Positions 11,126 through 20,374 are shown, counted from the first letter of the stretch. The stretch is 64,000 nucleotides of DNA from Neisseriaceae bacterium (GCA_017991555.1 JAGOQM010000006.1:124001-188000), one strand, 5' to 3'. A program made the numbers and translations. The notes: generated by a model from the sequence alone, not told the origin.

Positions 11126-11164
11126 TTTGTCATCCTATTCTGTGGTGGTTAAACAACAAACCAC

Positions 11165-11210
11165 AGTGTATCGTTTCCCCATGAACGCCAGTGGCGATAC
11201 TATAGCCACT
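11165..11210. promoter_or_regulatory. Candidate LysR-type operator region
   Basis: Two overlapping dyads lie between the divergent oxidoreductase and LysR genes: GTATCG (11168-11173) with CGATAC (11195-11200), and AGTGGC (11190-11195) with GCCACT (11205-11210, 9-base spacer). LysR proteins normally bind such dyads between divergent genes. Actual binding is inference. Confidence 0.4.
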
Positions 11211-11243
11211 GATTGTTGCCCATACAGAACCAATAGGCCCCCT

Positions 11244-12143
11244 ATGTCTCTCAACCTTGCAGGCATTACCGTGTTTGTCGCGGCAGTGGACGCCGGCAGT
11301 TTTGCCCAGGCGGCCACGCGCCTTCACCTATCGCGCTCGGCCGTGGGTAAAACCATTGCCCGCCTCGAGGACCAGCTTAAGGTGACGCTATTTCACCGCA
11401 CCACCCGCAGCCTCAACCTCACCGAGGCCGGTAGCCTCTATTATGAACACTGCCTGCGTGCGCTGGCCGAGCTAAATACCGCCCAAGCCCTCATCGAACA
11501 AGAACAGGCCGAAGTGCACGGCCAGCTGCGTGTGTCGATGCCGGTGCTGTTTGGGCGCCTGTGCGTGGCGCCGCTGCTGCTGGATCTGGCTCAGGCCCAC
11601 CCCAAGCTAACGCTGACCCTATCGTTTAATGATCGTCTGGTTGATTTAAACGAAGACGGTTTCGACCTCGTCATTCGCCACCGCGGTTTAGAACACAGCC
11701 GCCATCTGGTCGCCCGCCCCATCGCCAGCTATGCCATGGTGCTGTGCGCGGCGCCCGCCTATCTGGCCAAGCACGGCCACCCCGCCGATTTGGCTCAGCT
11801 GGCCCAGCATGAGGCGTTGATGTATCGCCGTGGCCACCAGGATAGCCCTTGGTTTAACGGCTTGGGCCCGCCGCTGACACCTCGATTTTATTTTGACGAC
11901 ATTCAAGCCATCGCGGATGCCGCCTGCGCTGGTCTAGGCATTGCCTACCTGCCAGATTGGTTGGTTAGCCAAGCCTTAAACAGCGGCCAGCTGTGCCGAC
12001 TCACTCTGCCGGTACCCAAAGCCCGCCCAGACGCATTTCAAGTTCACGCCCTGTGGCAAGCCAACCCCAACCTACCGCTGAAAATCAGAGTGGCCGTCGA
12101 TCATCTGGTGGCTCAGCTGCCGCCTCGATTACAGCAGACATAA
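11244..12143 (+). CDS. LysR family transcriptional regulator
   Basis: A 299-residue LysR regulator with an N-terminal winged helix-turn-helix (about 3-62, containing FAQAATRLHLSRSAVGKTIARLE) and a LysR substrate-binding domain (about 90-290). The frame is open further upstream, but the start at 11244 gives the standard LysR N-terminus (SLNLAGITVFVAAVDAGSF). It is divergent from the MDR oxidoreductase and probably controls it and itself in response to an unknown effector. Confidence 0.9.
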   Translation: MSLNLAGITVFVAAVDAGSFAQAATRLHLSRSAVGKTIARLEDQLKVTLFHRTTRSLNLTEAGSLYYEHCLRALAELNTAQALIEQEQAEVHGQLRVSMPVLFGRLCVAPLLLDLAQAHPKLTLTLSFNDRLVDLNEDGFDLVIRHRGLEHSRHLVARPIASYAMVLCAAPAYLAKHGHPADLAQLAQHEALMYRRGHQDSPWFNGLGPPLTPRFYFDDIQAIADAACAGLGIAYLPDWLVSQALNSGQLCRLTLPVPKARPDAFQVHALWQANPNLPLKIRVAVDHLVAQLPPRLQQT

Positions 12144-12166
12144 AAAAACCCAGCCCGAAGGCTGGG
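12142..12166 (-). terminator. Terminator of the ttrBCA operon
   Basis: CCCAGCC (12149-12155), loop CGAA, GGCTGGG (12160-12166). Read on the minus strand the stem is followed by seven Us, so it ends ttrA; it has no U-run for the LysR gene. Confidence 0.85.
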
Positions 12167-12207
12167 ATCAAACCATGAACATCATTCGAGCACGATGACC
12201 AACGGCC

Positions 12208-15200
12208 CTAAACTTTTTCCAATCGCGCGGGGATGCCTTGACGTACCACGGCGCCGGTAATCCAATCCAACCACGGCGAGGGCTCGCTGCGGGTGGGGTC
12301 CGAAATACCCAAATCATTGAGGTTCAGGCCGCTGCCAATGTAAGGATTGCTGGGCAGGGCTTGGCCATCAACGTAATGGGTACGGGCGCCCATCTCGGTG
12401 TGGCCATAGCCATGCTCGATGGCCAAAACCCCAGGCATCACGCCGTCTAAAACGTTGACCTCGACCGCTTTCTTGCCACCCGGGGTCACAATATTGACCG
12501 TATCGCCATTGTCGACGCCCCACTTGGCCGCATCCACGGCGCTGATGCCAACGATGTTGGCGGGCTTAATCATGCGCAGGCGCATCACTGGCCCGCTGCC
12601 GCTGCTCATCAGGTGTGACTTAAACGAGGTCAGCTTGAGCGGCCAATCCTGCGGTGAGTAGTGGCTGCGCATGTCAGAACCATCGGCAAAACGAGTAGGA
12701 TAATAGGTTGGGCAGCCACTGTATTGCTCGCCGCTGATGGCGTGGCGCTGCTTGCCCACGTTTTCATTCCATACCTGTAAGGTGCGGTGCCACTTCGGGC
12801 CCATGCCATCGCCATCCCAGCCTTTTTCATTGGGGGCAAAACGCCCGCCGCGGGCCAACACATAGCCCACCCGCAGCTGCTCTTCTGGCTTAAGACAGCG
12901 CTGAATCTCCGGCAACAGTCGATCCACGCCGGTTAAGTACAGCTCTTCGGCATTGGTTTCGGGCACTGATTGCTCGCCGTCAAAGGCCACGTTGGCGCCA
13001 GCACGCAAAAAGAAGTCGGCGGCGTTGTTTAGCGGGTGCAGCTGGCCATCCACGTCGGCAATGACGTTGTCGCCATAGCCAGGTAAGGCCATTTTTTTGG
13101 CCACCGCAATCACAAAGCTTTCCATGGCCACGGTGTCGCCAGCGGCGGTGACGCCGGTTTTTGGGGTCACAATCGGCCAGCGGGCGGTACTGCTTTTCGC
13201 GGGCACGCCGGCCCAAGGTGCGGCCCAGCCCCAGCTTTCAAAGTTATGGGTGTCGGGCACGATGTAGTCGGCCAAAGCGGTGGTTTCGTTGATAAACGCA
13301 TCCACGGCCACAAACAACGGCAGTACCTTAGGGTCTTTTAACTTATCCACCACGCCATTTTTCAAGCCCGCCATGCCGTAAACCGGGTTGGTCATGTGGC
13401 TAATCCACGCCTTTAAGGAATACGGATAGCCCTCGGTGGCCGACACCAGCATTTCCGACAGCTGGCCCCCGGCAAACGGGTACCAAGGCATTTTGGCCGG
13501 ATACGGATTGGTGCCAGCGGCCTGTTTGGCCTTAAATTCGCTGGTGGTTTCGTAGGCTTTTTTGGCCCGCGACAGCAGGATCCCCTTGGGCTTGACCATG
13601 CCCTCAAAGCTGGCTAACTGGTAGCGAGCGCCGTCAACGCATTCTTTAAACTTACCGCCGCTGACGCCCATGCCGCCTTTGTAGTTCATGTTGCCGATGA
13701 GCACGTTCAACATCAAAATGGCCCAGGTCGAGTAAAAGCCGTTGCCACTCATCATGCCGCCATGAGAAATCACCGCTGCTTTGCGACCATGATTGGTGAA
13801 CTTCTTGGCCAGAGCCTCGATGGTGGGCACCGGCACGCCGCACTGCTGGCTGTATTCGGTCAGGCTAAAGCGGTTGGCCGATTCACGCAGCAAGGTCAGG
13901 CTCGACTTCACCGCCACGCTGCTGCCATCGGCGAGGACCACGGCTTCGTCAACCCACAATGCGCCAAGGCCGCTGCCCGCGGCCGAGCGAATCGCGCCGG
14001 TCACGGCGTCTTTCACCATAGCAGGGCTGTCTAAAGGCTTGCCTTCTTCGTCTTCACCAGGGGCCTCGCCGGTCACGTCTTGCAGACGCAGCATGTGGCC
14101 GTTGCGTGGATGATCGGCGGCGCTGATCACCAAATGGGTGGCGTTGCTCCAGCTTTTGTCGTTGTGCTCGGTCATGGCCGCCTGGCTAGGCAGGCTTAAA
14201 TAGGCGGCATTAAAACGATTGTGCTCAAAAATCCACCGCATCATCGCCATGGCTAAGGACACGTCGGTGCCTGGCTGAATGGGAATCCAGGTGTTATTGG
14301 GCGTGGCCAAGGTGTTGCTCAACGGTAGGTTCGGAGCGATGACCACATAGCTGAAATCGTCGCGGCGGCGCGCATTGGTCAACTGCCGCCCTTGGCGCTT
14401 AAAGGGGTTGCCGGACTGGGCCGGCGAAGTGCCCATGAACAGGCCAAACTCGAGGTGATCCCAATCAGGCTTGGCGTGCTTGTTGCTGTCTTGATCGTTC
14501 ATCAAGGCCCCAGAACCGGAACGATAAGCCAGCCCACAGTAAGAACCATGGTTGGCAAAGTTTTTACTGCCGTAGGCGCTTTGGCTAAATCGCTTCAAGA
14601 ACACTTCACGGCCCTCTTCGCCGGCGCTGGACACCAACAGCTGATTCGCCTTTGGGCCAAATTCAGGGTTGGCAGGGTCGATCAGGGTGTCGAGGTCACG
14701 AATGGCCTTAAGCCCATCCACGTGGCCTTCGCCAAACAGATCGCCGCCGTTCACCACTTCATCCACCAACTGTTCAAAGCTGATGCGCTGCCACTTGCCT
14801 TCCCCGCGCTTGCCCACGCGCTTGAGCGGTTCGGTGACCCGATACGGGCTGTCCAAGCTTTCTAAAATCGCCGCGCCACGGGCGCAGGCGGTCGAGCGTT
14901 CTTCTAGGCCGGTTTCGCCGCCGAGGCGTTGAAAAGCGTCGGCGATCGGCGTTTGATAACCAAAATGATGGTCATGCGATAAAGGATGGTAAGGATTGCC
15001 CATCACCCGCAGCACCTTATTATTCGGCTTGTCCACGCGCACCCGCAGGCCACACAGCGTCCAGCAGCCAAAACATTGGGTGTGCGACACCACTTGGTCG
15101 CGGGTTTTATTCCAACCACCTGCGGCAATGCGCCCTTCTGGGGCCAAGGCGTTCCCGGTAATGCGATCGAGGGTGGGTTCGGCAGAAGTGCCTTTCACCA

Positions 15201-15315
15201 GTCCCACCACCATGTCTTTGGCGGTTTTGCTGTAGCCTGCGGCAAAGGTCACCGCCCCACCGGCGGCCAAGCCGCCTTTGAGCAATAAGCGTTTTTTCTT
15301 GTCTAAATTAGCCAT
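12208..15315 (-). CDS. ttrA: Tetrathionate reductase catalytic subunit TtrA
   Basis: A 1035-residue molybdopterin oxidoreductase, close in length and sequence to Salmonella TtrA, that reduces tetrathionate to thiosulfate in the periplasm. The N-terminus carries a Tat-type signal in which the twin arginine reads Lys-Arg (KKKRLLLKGG). A [4Fe-4S] motif CFGCWTLC plus STACARG lies near residues 80-150, and YCGLAYRSGSGAL may hold the Mo-ligating Cys. GGAG lies 8 bases before the ATG at 15315, which overlaps the end of ttrC. It is the last gene of ttrB-ttrC-ttrA. Confidence 0.95.
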   Translation of the reverse strand: MANLDKKKRLLLKGGLAAGGAVTFAAGYSKTAKDMVVGLVKGTSAEPTLDRITGNALAPEGRIAAGGWNKTRDQVVSHTQCFGCWTLCGLRVRVDKPNNKVLRVMGNPYHPLSHDHHFGYQTPIADAFQRLGGETGLEERSTACARGAAILESLDSPYRVTEPLKRVGKRGEGKWQRISFEQLVDEVVNGGDLFGEGHVDGLKAIRDLDTLIDPANPEFGPKANQLLVSSAGEEGREVFLKRFSQSAYGSKNFANHGSYCGLAYRSGSGALMNDQDSNKHAKPDWDHLEFGLFMGTSPAQSGNPFKRQGRQLTNARRRDDFSYVVIAPNLPLSNTLATPNNTWIPIQPGTDVSLAMAMMRWIFEHNRFNAAYLSLPSQAAMTEHNDKSWSNATHLVISAADHPRNGHMLRLQDVTGEAPGEDEEGKPLDSPAMVKDAVTGAIRSAAGSGLGALWVDEAVVLADGSSVAVKSSLTLLRESANRFSLTEYSQQCGVPVPTIEALAKKFTNHGRKAAVISHGGMMSGNGFYSTWAILMLNVLIGNMNYKGGMGVSGGKFKECVDGARYQLASFEGMVKPKGILLSRAKKAYETTSEFKAKQAAGTNPYPAKMPWYPFAGGQLSEMLVSATEGYPYSLKAWISHMTNPVYGMAGLKNGVVDKLKDPKVLPLFVAVDAFINETTALADYIVPDTHNFESWGWAAPWAGVPAKSSTARWPIVTPKTGVTAAGDTVAMESFVIAVAKKMALPGYGDNVIADVDGQLHPLNNAADFFLRAGANVAFDGEQSVPETNAEELYLTGVDRLLPEIQRCLKPEEQLRVGYVLARGGRFAPNEKGWDGDGMGPKWHRTLQVWNENVGKQRHAISGEQYSGCPTYYPTRFADGSDMRSHYSPQDWPLKLTSFKSHLMSSGSGPVMRLRMIKPANIVGISAVDAAKWGVDNGDTVNIVTPGGKKAVEVNVLDGVMPGVLAIEHGYGHTEMGARTHYVDGQALPSNPYIGSGLNLNDLGISDPTRSEPSPWLDWITGAVVRQGIPARLEKV

Positions 15316-16387
15316 GTTGCGCACTCCGATTCAATACAGGTAACCAATCTTGGACCAAGGCCCAAATGACGATTAACAGGGTTAACCATAGGCCAAAGGT
15401 CGACATAATCCCCAAGAGGCCATCAAAGCCCCAAGGCAGGTGGTAGGGGTTAATAAACACGTTGTATTTGGGCAAGGTTTGCGACTGCATCAAGATGCCC
15501 CAGCGCACCGTCCAACACAAAGACAAAGCCGCCAGCGCCATCACGCTGCTGAGCCAGGGCTTGGCCACCCATCGTCCGCGTAGCTGCGCCACGCCATAGG
15601 CCAACAAAACCACCCAGTACGCCAGCAGGCTCAGGCCAATCGTCCACCACACCGAACCTTGCTCGGGCAGGCTGCGAAACGCCGCCCCAGCCGGGTTATC
15701 GCCCAACAGCCAGGCCAGAACACAGCCCATGAGCGCCAGCAACGCCCCCACTTGAAGCCAACTTAACCAACGGGTGTCGACGTCTTGCTTGGCCCACACA
15801 AACCAGGTTTTGATCAGCATCGGCACGGTTTGCAAAGCGGTCAAGAACAGCACCCACGGTAGCCACGGGCTGTGCCACAAAGGCTGCGCCTTAATCACGT
15901 TGACTTCTTTACCGGTGTAGAGCAACACCAACAGGGTACTGAACAACAGCGCCAAAGACACCACGCCCAAGTAGCGTTCGGCCTTAAAGCTTCCCCACTG
16001 CAACCAGGCCAACCATTTGGGCAAGGCCTTACCCAGGCTCATGTGGCGCAGCAATAACGCGAAGTACAGCAGCAAAAAGACCACGAACAAAGGCACAAAG
16101 AAGGCCCCGATCGACATCCACGACCATGGCGTCACATGGGCGTAAAAATGCCAAATCCGCCCCGGTTGATGCACGTCGGCGCTGAGGGCAATCGGACCGA
16201 CAATGCCCGTACTGGCGCCAATGGCCAAGGCAATCAGTTCGGTTTTTAAGCGTTGTCCTCGATAGACCCAACGACAGGCGATGGCCACCAAGGCACAGCA
16301 GGCGGCCACGCCGATAAAAAAGAAATACTGGACGGCCCACGGCAACCAGGCAATTTCCTGGGGCTGGGCGATGAGTTCGCGGATCAT
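15308..16387 (-). CDS. ttrC: Tetrathionate reductase membrane subunit TtrC
   Basis: A 359-residue NrfD-type integral membrane protein with about nine hydrophobic segments. It oxidises quinol and passes electrons to the iron-sulfur subunit TtrB. The ATG at 16387 overlaps the ttrB stop (ATGA) and has a strong GGAGG upstream, so translation is coupled. The stop overlaps the start of ttrA by eight bases. Position and family make the assignment firm. Confidence 0.93.
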   Translation of the reverse strand: MIRELIAQPQEIAWLPWAVQYFFFIGVAACCALVAIACRWVYRGQRLKTELIALAIGASTGIVGPIALSADVHQPGRIWHFYAHVTPWSWMSIGAFFVPLFVVFLLLYFALLLRHMSLGKALPKWLAWLQWGSFKAERYLGVVSLALLFSTLLVLLYTGKEVNVIKAQPLWHSPWLPWVLFLTALQTVPMLIKTWFVWAKQDVDTRWLSWLQVGALLALMGCVLAWLLGDNPAGAAFRSLPEQGSVWWTIGLSLLAYWVVLLAYGVAQLRGRWVAKPWLSSVMALAALSLCWTVRWGILMQSQTLPKYNVFINPYHLPWGFDGLLGIMSTFGLWLTLLIVIWALVQDWLPVLNRSAQHG

Positions 16388-17118
16388 ACGTGTACCTCCT
16401 CCCACAACATGGCTTGGCCTTTAACGTTGCTCACAAAGGCATCGTCTAGGCCCAAATAAAAGACCTGTGGCACCGTGCCCTGCTCTGGCTTCAGCACCTT
16501 GATTTGCGACTGGTGGGCTGTCAACATTTTGCTGATGGTGCTGTGGGGGTCTTTTAAGTCCCCAATGATGCGCGCACCGCCCACGCACGACTCGACGCAG
16601 CCGGGCAACAGCCCCGCCTCGAGGCGATGGGCACAGAAGTTACACTTGTCGGCCGTGCCGGTGTCGTGATTGATGAAGCGCGCTTCGTAGGGGCAGGCTT
16701 GCACACAATAGGCACAGCCCACACAGCGCTTGTTGTCGACCACCACAATGCCGTCTTGGCGTTGGAAGGTCGCCTGCACGGGGCAGACGGGAATACACGG
16801 TGGGTTGTCACAATGGTTACACAGGCGCGGCAGCACCACGTTGGTGGCGCGACCGGTTTTGGCCTCGACCACCTGGTACTGGCGCACGGTGGTGCGAAAC
16901 TGTCCGGGCGGCATTTGGTTTTCGACCGAACAGCTAACGGTACAGGCCTGACAGCCAATACAGCGGCGTAAATCCACCAGCATGCCGTAGCGTTTGCTCG
17001 CGTCGCCTTCCCGTCGTGCCGGCTGATCGCCCATGCCGGCTTCGGCCAGCGGCACCAGTGCGGCGCCGGCGGTCAGCGTGGCCATGTTTTTCAAAAATCC
17101 CCGTCTCAGTACGTCCAT
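16384..17118 (-). CDS. ttrB: Tetrathionate reductase iron-sulfur subunit TtrB
   Basis: A 244-residue periplasmic ferredoxin-like subunit. It has a Tat signal with a canonical twin arginine (LRRGFLK, residues 4-10) ending near AEA. Sixteen cysteines in four groups, including CIGCQACTVSC, CNHCDNPPCIPVC, CVGCAYCVQAC and CNFC with CVESC, should bind four [4Fe-4S] clusters that carry electrons from TtrC to TtrA. AGGAG lies 7 bases before the ATG at 17118. It is the first gene of the operon, divergent from ttrS. Confidence 0.95.
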   Translation of the reverse strand: MDVLRRGFLKNMATLTAGAALVPLAEAGMGDQPARREGDASKRYGMLVDLRRCIGCQACTVSCSVENQMPPGQFRTTVRQYQVVEAKTGRATNVVLPRLCNHCDNPPCIPVCPVQATFQRQDGIVVVDNKRCVGCAYCVQACPYEARFINHDTGTADKCNFCAHRLEAGLLPGCVESCVGGARIIGDLKDPHSTISKMLTAHQSQIKVLKPEQGTVPQVFYLGLDDAFVSNVKGQAMLWEEVHV

Positions 17119-17185
17119 GCCTTTACTCCTATCAAACTTGCGTTCAACCACAATCTGCCTTATTTTGTCTTATCCCTAGGTTTAT

Positions 17186-17232
17186 ACTATTGTGGTTTTC
17201 CACATAGTCAGCAGGGTCTTGATAAAAGGCAA
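17186..17232. promoter_or_regulatory. ttrB-ttrS intergenic control region with near-palindrome
   Basis: ACTATTGTGG (17186-17195) and CCACATAGT (17200-17208) form an almost perfect dyad with a 4-base centre, a candidate TtrR site. TTGATAAAAGGCAA (17219-17232) matches one half of an FNR box but is poor in the other. In Salmonella this divergent region is controlled by TtrR and FNR; the assignment of these sites here is inference. Confidence 0.4.
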
Positions 17233-17240
17233 ATAAAGAA

Positions 17241-18995
17241 TTGAATATTTTGAGAAAACTGGGTGCTTACGGCCAGCTACTGCTGTGTCTAGGGCTGACG
17301 TTCATGCCCTTTTTAGCCGAAGTGGCCGAAGCCAAAACCTGGCACGTGGGCATTTTGGCACAGCGCGGTTTGGCCCGGACCGAGGCCGACTGGCGACCCT
17401 GGCTAGACTGGTTGAATCAGTCCATCCCCGGCGAGCAGTTCGAACTGGTACCCCTGGATTTAAGGGGCTTAAAAAGCGCAGTGGAAGACGGCAAGGTGGA
17501 TTTGGTGCTGAGCAATCAAGCCCAGTTTTTACAGCTGTCATCAGAACAGCCGGTCCACTGGCTGGTGACCCTGCGCGACCTGCGCCAAATCCACAGCAGC
17601 ATGCCCAACGAAGGCCGTACCGGCAGCGTCATTTTGGTGCGCAAAAGTAGCCCCTACACCACCATTGAGTCGCTCAGCGGCCAACGCGTGGCGGCGGTCG
17701 ACGAACAGGCCTTTGGCGGCTATTTGCTGGGCTTTAAAGTATTCTTAGACCACGGCCTGCGCGCCCACAAGGATTATCAGGTACGCTTCACTGGCTTCCC
17801 AGTCGACCGCACCCTCGAAGCCCTCAGCAGCCGTCAGGCCGACGCCGCCATTGCGCCAGTGTGCCTATTGGAAAACATGGCCGCCGAAGGCCAGCTCAAC
17901 CTGGCCGACTTTCGCGTTTTGGGCTCGATGCCCAACCGCATTGGTTGCCTCTCCAGCACCCTGCTGCTGCCTAACTGGGCGCTGGCGGCCATGCCCGACG
18001 TGCCGCTGGCGCTGTCCAGCAAGCTCACCAGCCTGCTGCTGAGCCAGTCACCGCCCGATTTACCGCAGTGGACGCCGCCGGTGTCGACCATGCTGGCGGA
18101 AGACATTTTGCGCAGCATTAACCGCCACCCGCACCAGCAAACTTTTTGGCAAAACATGACCTTCTGGGCCAAGGAATACTCCACCGAACTGGCGCTGTTT
18201 GTGGCGTTTTTGGTGTTGGTTTGCGTCAACCATGCTTGGATTGGCTATAAGGCACACCGCAAAAGCAAACAGCTGGAACAAGCCTATCAGCGCATGCGCG
18301 AATACGAACAGGTGCTGGCCCACGAAGACCGCATCAGCATCCTCGGGGAAATGGCCTCTGGCTTTGCCCACGAAATCAATCAGCCGCTGTCGGCCATCCG
18401 CCACTACGCCGAAGGCAGCGCCTATCGCCTCCAGGTCAACGACCCGGACAATATGGCCCTGCCTATTTTTCACAAGATCATTGAGCAAGTACAGCGCAGC
18501 ACCGACATCATGGACAACCTCAGAAGCTGGGCCAAACGCGAAGGGCAGCAGCCTGCGGTGGCGGTGAACGTGGCCCAACAATGTCAGCAAACGGTGGCCT
18601 TTATTCAAATGCAAAACCGCCACAAGGCCTGCCAAATCAGCATCGACGCCGAGCCCGACCTCACCGTCCACATGGTGCCCAGCGTGTTGGAGCAGGTGTT
18701 GTGTAACTGTTTATTGAACAGCATTCAGGCCCACGCCGACCAGGTCACCATTGCCGCCTACCGCCATGAAGGTCAGGTGAAAATCACCCTCACCGACAAC
18801 GGTGATGGGTTTCCAGAGGCGCAACTGGCGTTTCCCTTCGTGCCTTTTCGCACCACTAAAGCCGAAGGTCTGGGCCTCGGCCTGGTGATTTGTGAACGCC
18901 TGATTTTGTCGCAGGGCGGCTCGTTTACCTTAGGCAACCGCCTTGATGGCCACGGCGCGGTCATTACGCTCACCCTCCCGCCGGAACTGTCTTAA
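17241..18995 (+). CDS. ttrS: Tetrathionate sensor histidine kinase TtrS
   Basis: A 584-residue membrane sensor kinase. It has a signal/anchor segment (about 8-30), a periplasmic PhnD-like binding domain (about 33-300) presumed to sense tetrathionate, a transmembrane segment (about 314-332), then a HisKA domain with phospho-acceptor His377 in GFAHEINQPLSAIRHYAEG. The ATPase domain has an N-box (NCLLNSIQAHA), DNGDGFP and GLGLGLVI. The best start is a TTG at 17241 without a clear ribosome site, so the exact start is uncertain. It is divergent from ttrB and followed by ttrR. Confidence 0.92.
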   Translation: MNILRKLGAYGQLLLCLGLTFMPFLAEVAEAKTWHVGILAQRGLARTEADWRPWLDWLNQSIPGEQFELVPLDLRGLKSAVEDGKVDLVLSNQAQFLQLSSEQPVHWLVTLRDLRQIHSSMPNEGRTGSVILVRKSSPYTTIESLSGQRVAAVDEQAFGGYLLGFKVFLDHGLRAHKDYQVRFTGFPVDRTLEALSSRQADAAIAPVCLLENMAAEGQLNLADFRVLGSMPNRIGCLSSTLLLPNWALAAMPDVPLALSSKLTSLLLSQSPPDLPQWTPPVSTMLAEDILRSINRHPHQQTFWQNMTFWAKEYSTELALFVAFLVLVCVNHAWIGYKAHRKSKQLEQAYQRMREYEQVLAHEDRISILGEMASGFAHEINQPLSAIRHYAEGSAYRLQVNDPDNMALPIFHKIIEQVQRSTDIMDNLRSWAKREGQQPAVAVNVAQQCQQTVAFIQMQNRHKACQISIDAEPDLTVHMVPSVLEQVLCNCLLNSIQAHADQVTIAAYRHEGQVKITLTDNGDGFPEAQLAFPFVPFRTTKAEGLGLGLVICERLILSQGGSFTLGNRLDGHGAVITLTLPPELS

Positions 18996-19029
18996 TGGTA
19001 TCCTAGCCGCTGTTTTAGAAGAGAAACCT

Positions 19030-19626
19030 ATGTTAAAAGTACACATCGTCGATGACGACCTTTCGGTGCGTGAAGCCTGTCACTTTCTGTTGGAAAGCCT
19101 GGGCTATGAGCCAACCTGCTGGGCCGACGGGCAAAGTTTTTTAAACGGCGCGCCCTTACACGAGCAAGGCGTGGCGATTTTAGACATGCGCATGCCCAAC
19201 CTGACCGGCAGTCAGGTACACGAGCAGCTGCGGGCATTGAACAGCACTTTGGCGGTGATTATTTTGACCGGCCACGGCGAAGTCACCATGGCGGTAAATG
19301 AATTGAAGGCGGGCGCGGTGGATTTTTTACAAAAGCCTGTCGCCATGGGCCAGTTGATGCACGCCATGCAGCAGGCGGCAGAGCACACCAGCAGCCGCCA
19401 TGAGGCCTATCAACTAGGCCAACGCTATGCCTTATTAAGCCCCAAAGAACAGGGCGTGGCGCAGCTGGTGGCGGCCGGCAAAACCAACCGCATGATTGCC
19501 GATGAGCTGTGCGTGTCGGTGCGCACCGTTGAAGTCCAGCGCGCCAGCGCCATGGAAAAAATGGGCACCGACACGTTGGCGGCCTTTATTCAAAGCCTGC
19601 AAATTTTGGATCAGGAAAAAGCATGA
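19030..19626 (+). CDS. ttrR: Tetrathionate response regulator TtrR
   Basis: A 198-residue response regulator. The receiver domain (about 1-120) has the acidic pair VDDD, phospho-acceptor Asp52 in LDMRMPN and a conserved Lys in FLQKPV. The C-terminal LuxR/FixJ-type helix-turn-helix (about 140-195) contains GKTNRMIADELCVSVRTVEVQR. It should activate ttrBCA when TtrS senses tetrathionate. An upstream in-frame extension overlaps ttrS and is rejected in favour of the ATG at 19030, preceded by AGAAGAG. Its end overlaps the next gene by four bases. Confidence 0.93.
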   Translation: MLKVHIVDDDLSVREACHFLLESLGYEPTCWADGQSFLNGAPLHEQGVAILDMRMPNLTGSQVHEQLRALNSTLAVIILTGHGEVTMAVNELKAGAVDFLQKPVAMGQLMHAMQQAAEHTSSRHEAYQLGQRYALLSPKEQGVAQLVAAGKTNRMIADELCVSVRTVEVQRASAMEKMGTDTLAAFIQSLQILDQEKA

Positions 19627-20066
19627 ATGACCCCCTCCTCCGCGCCGCCGCCCCTGCCGAGCACGCAGCCCTCGTTGCGCTATGGTGGGCTTCTGCCCGC
19701 GCCACCCACGACTTTGTCACTGAGGCCGATTGGCAAGCCTATCGGCCGATGGTCGCGGCTGGCATCAGCGAGGCTGAAGTCTATGTGGCCACCGATGCGC
19801 AAGGCCAGCTGCTGGGCTTTATGGCCTTAGACGCCGCCATGGTCGACATGCTGTTCGTGGCGCCGACCGCCCACCGCATGGGCGTGGGCACGCGCCTTTT
19901 GGCCCATGCACGCGCCCTGAAAGGCCCGCTCAAAGTAGACGTCAATGAACAAAATGCACAGGGCGTGGCGTTTTACCACAAGCAAGGGTTTGCCACCGTT
20001 GCCCGTAGCGAGGTGGATGGCACCGGGCGACCTTACCCCATTTTGCACCTAGCCATGCCCGCCTAA
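19623..20066 (+). CDS. GNAT family N-acetyltransferase (YjaB-like)
   Basis: A 147-residue GNAT protein. The acetyl-CoA loop appears as RMGVGTRLLAHA (residues about 85-96), and VDVNEQNAQGVAFYHKQGF with the ending GRPYPILHL closely resembles E. coli YjaB. The ATG overlaps the ttrR stop by four bases, so it is cotranslated with the regulator. No link to tetrathionate metabolism is evident. Its stop codon overlaps the stop of the convergent cupin gene. The substrate is unknown. Confidence 0.85.
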   Translation: MNDPLLRAAAPAEHAALVALWWASARATHDFVTEADWQAYRPMVAAGISEAEVYVATDAQGQLLGFMALDAAMVDMLFVAPTAHRMGVGTRLLAHARALKGPLKVDVNEQNAQGVAFYHKQGFATVARSEVDGTGRPYPILHLAMPA

Positions 20067-20374
20067 ATACTGCCCTCTTTTTCCACCACTAAAATGTGGG
20101 CGGCGCCCTGAGGATGGGCCACATGCTCACAACCCACGTCCGCATAAAACACATCGCCCGCGCTCATGTGAGCGATGCGGATGACGCCATCCTCTTTATA
20201 ATGCATGTCCACGGCACCCTGTAGCACCGCAAACACTTCTTGGCCATCATTCTGATGCCAAACATAAGGTTGGTCGGTCCAGTGTAGGCGCACCGTGACC
20301 CCATTCATGGTGGCAATCGGCAACGCCGCCCAGGCCCGATCTGGTAAAAATTCAGTGGTTTTAATGTGGTTCAT
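20063..20374 (-). CDS. Small cupin-domain protein
   Basis: A 103-residue single-domain cupin. The first motif (around WHQNDGQEVFAVLQG) and the second (AGDVFYADVGCEHVAHP) supply possible metal-binding His/Glu residues, although the canonical HxH of motif 1 is reduced. The ATG at 20374 overlaps the stop of the upstream MFS gene (ATGA), with AAGGA upstream, so the two are coupled. Function is unknown. It is convergent with the GNAT gene with overlapping stop codons. Confidence 0.78.
   Translation of the reverse strand: MNHIKTTEFLPDRAWAALPIATMNGVTVRLHWTDQPYVWHQNDGQEVFAVLQGAVDMHYKEDGVIRIAHMSAGDVFYADVGCEHVAHPQGAAHILVVEKEGSI

Noticed and set aside
11112-11243. N-terminal extension of the LysR gene into the divergent promoter
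   Set aside because: It overlaps the oxidoreductase start and the operator region; the LysR family N-terminus begins at 11244.
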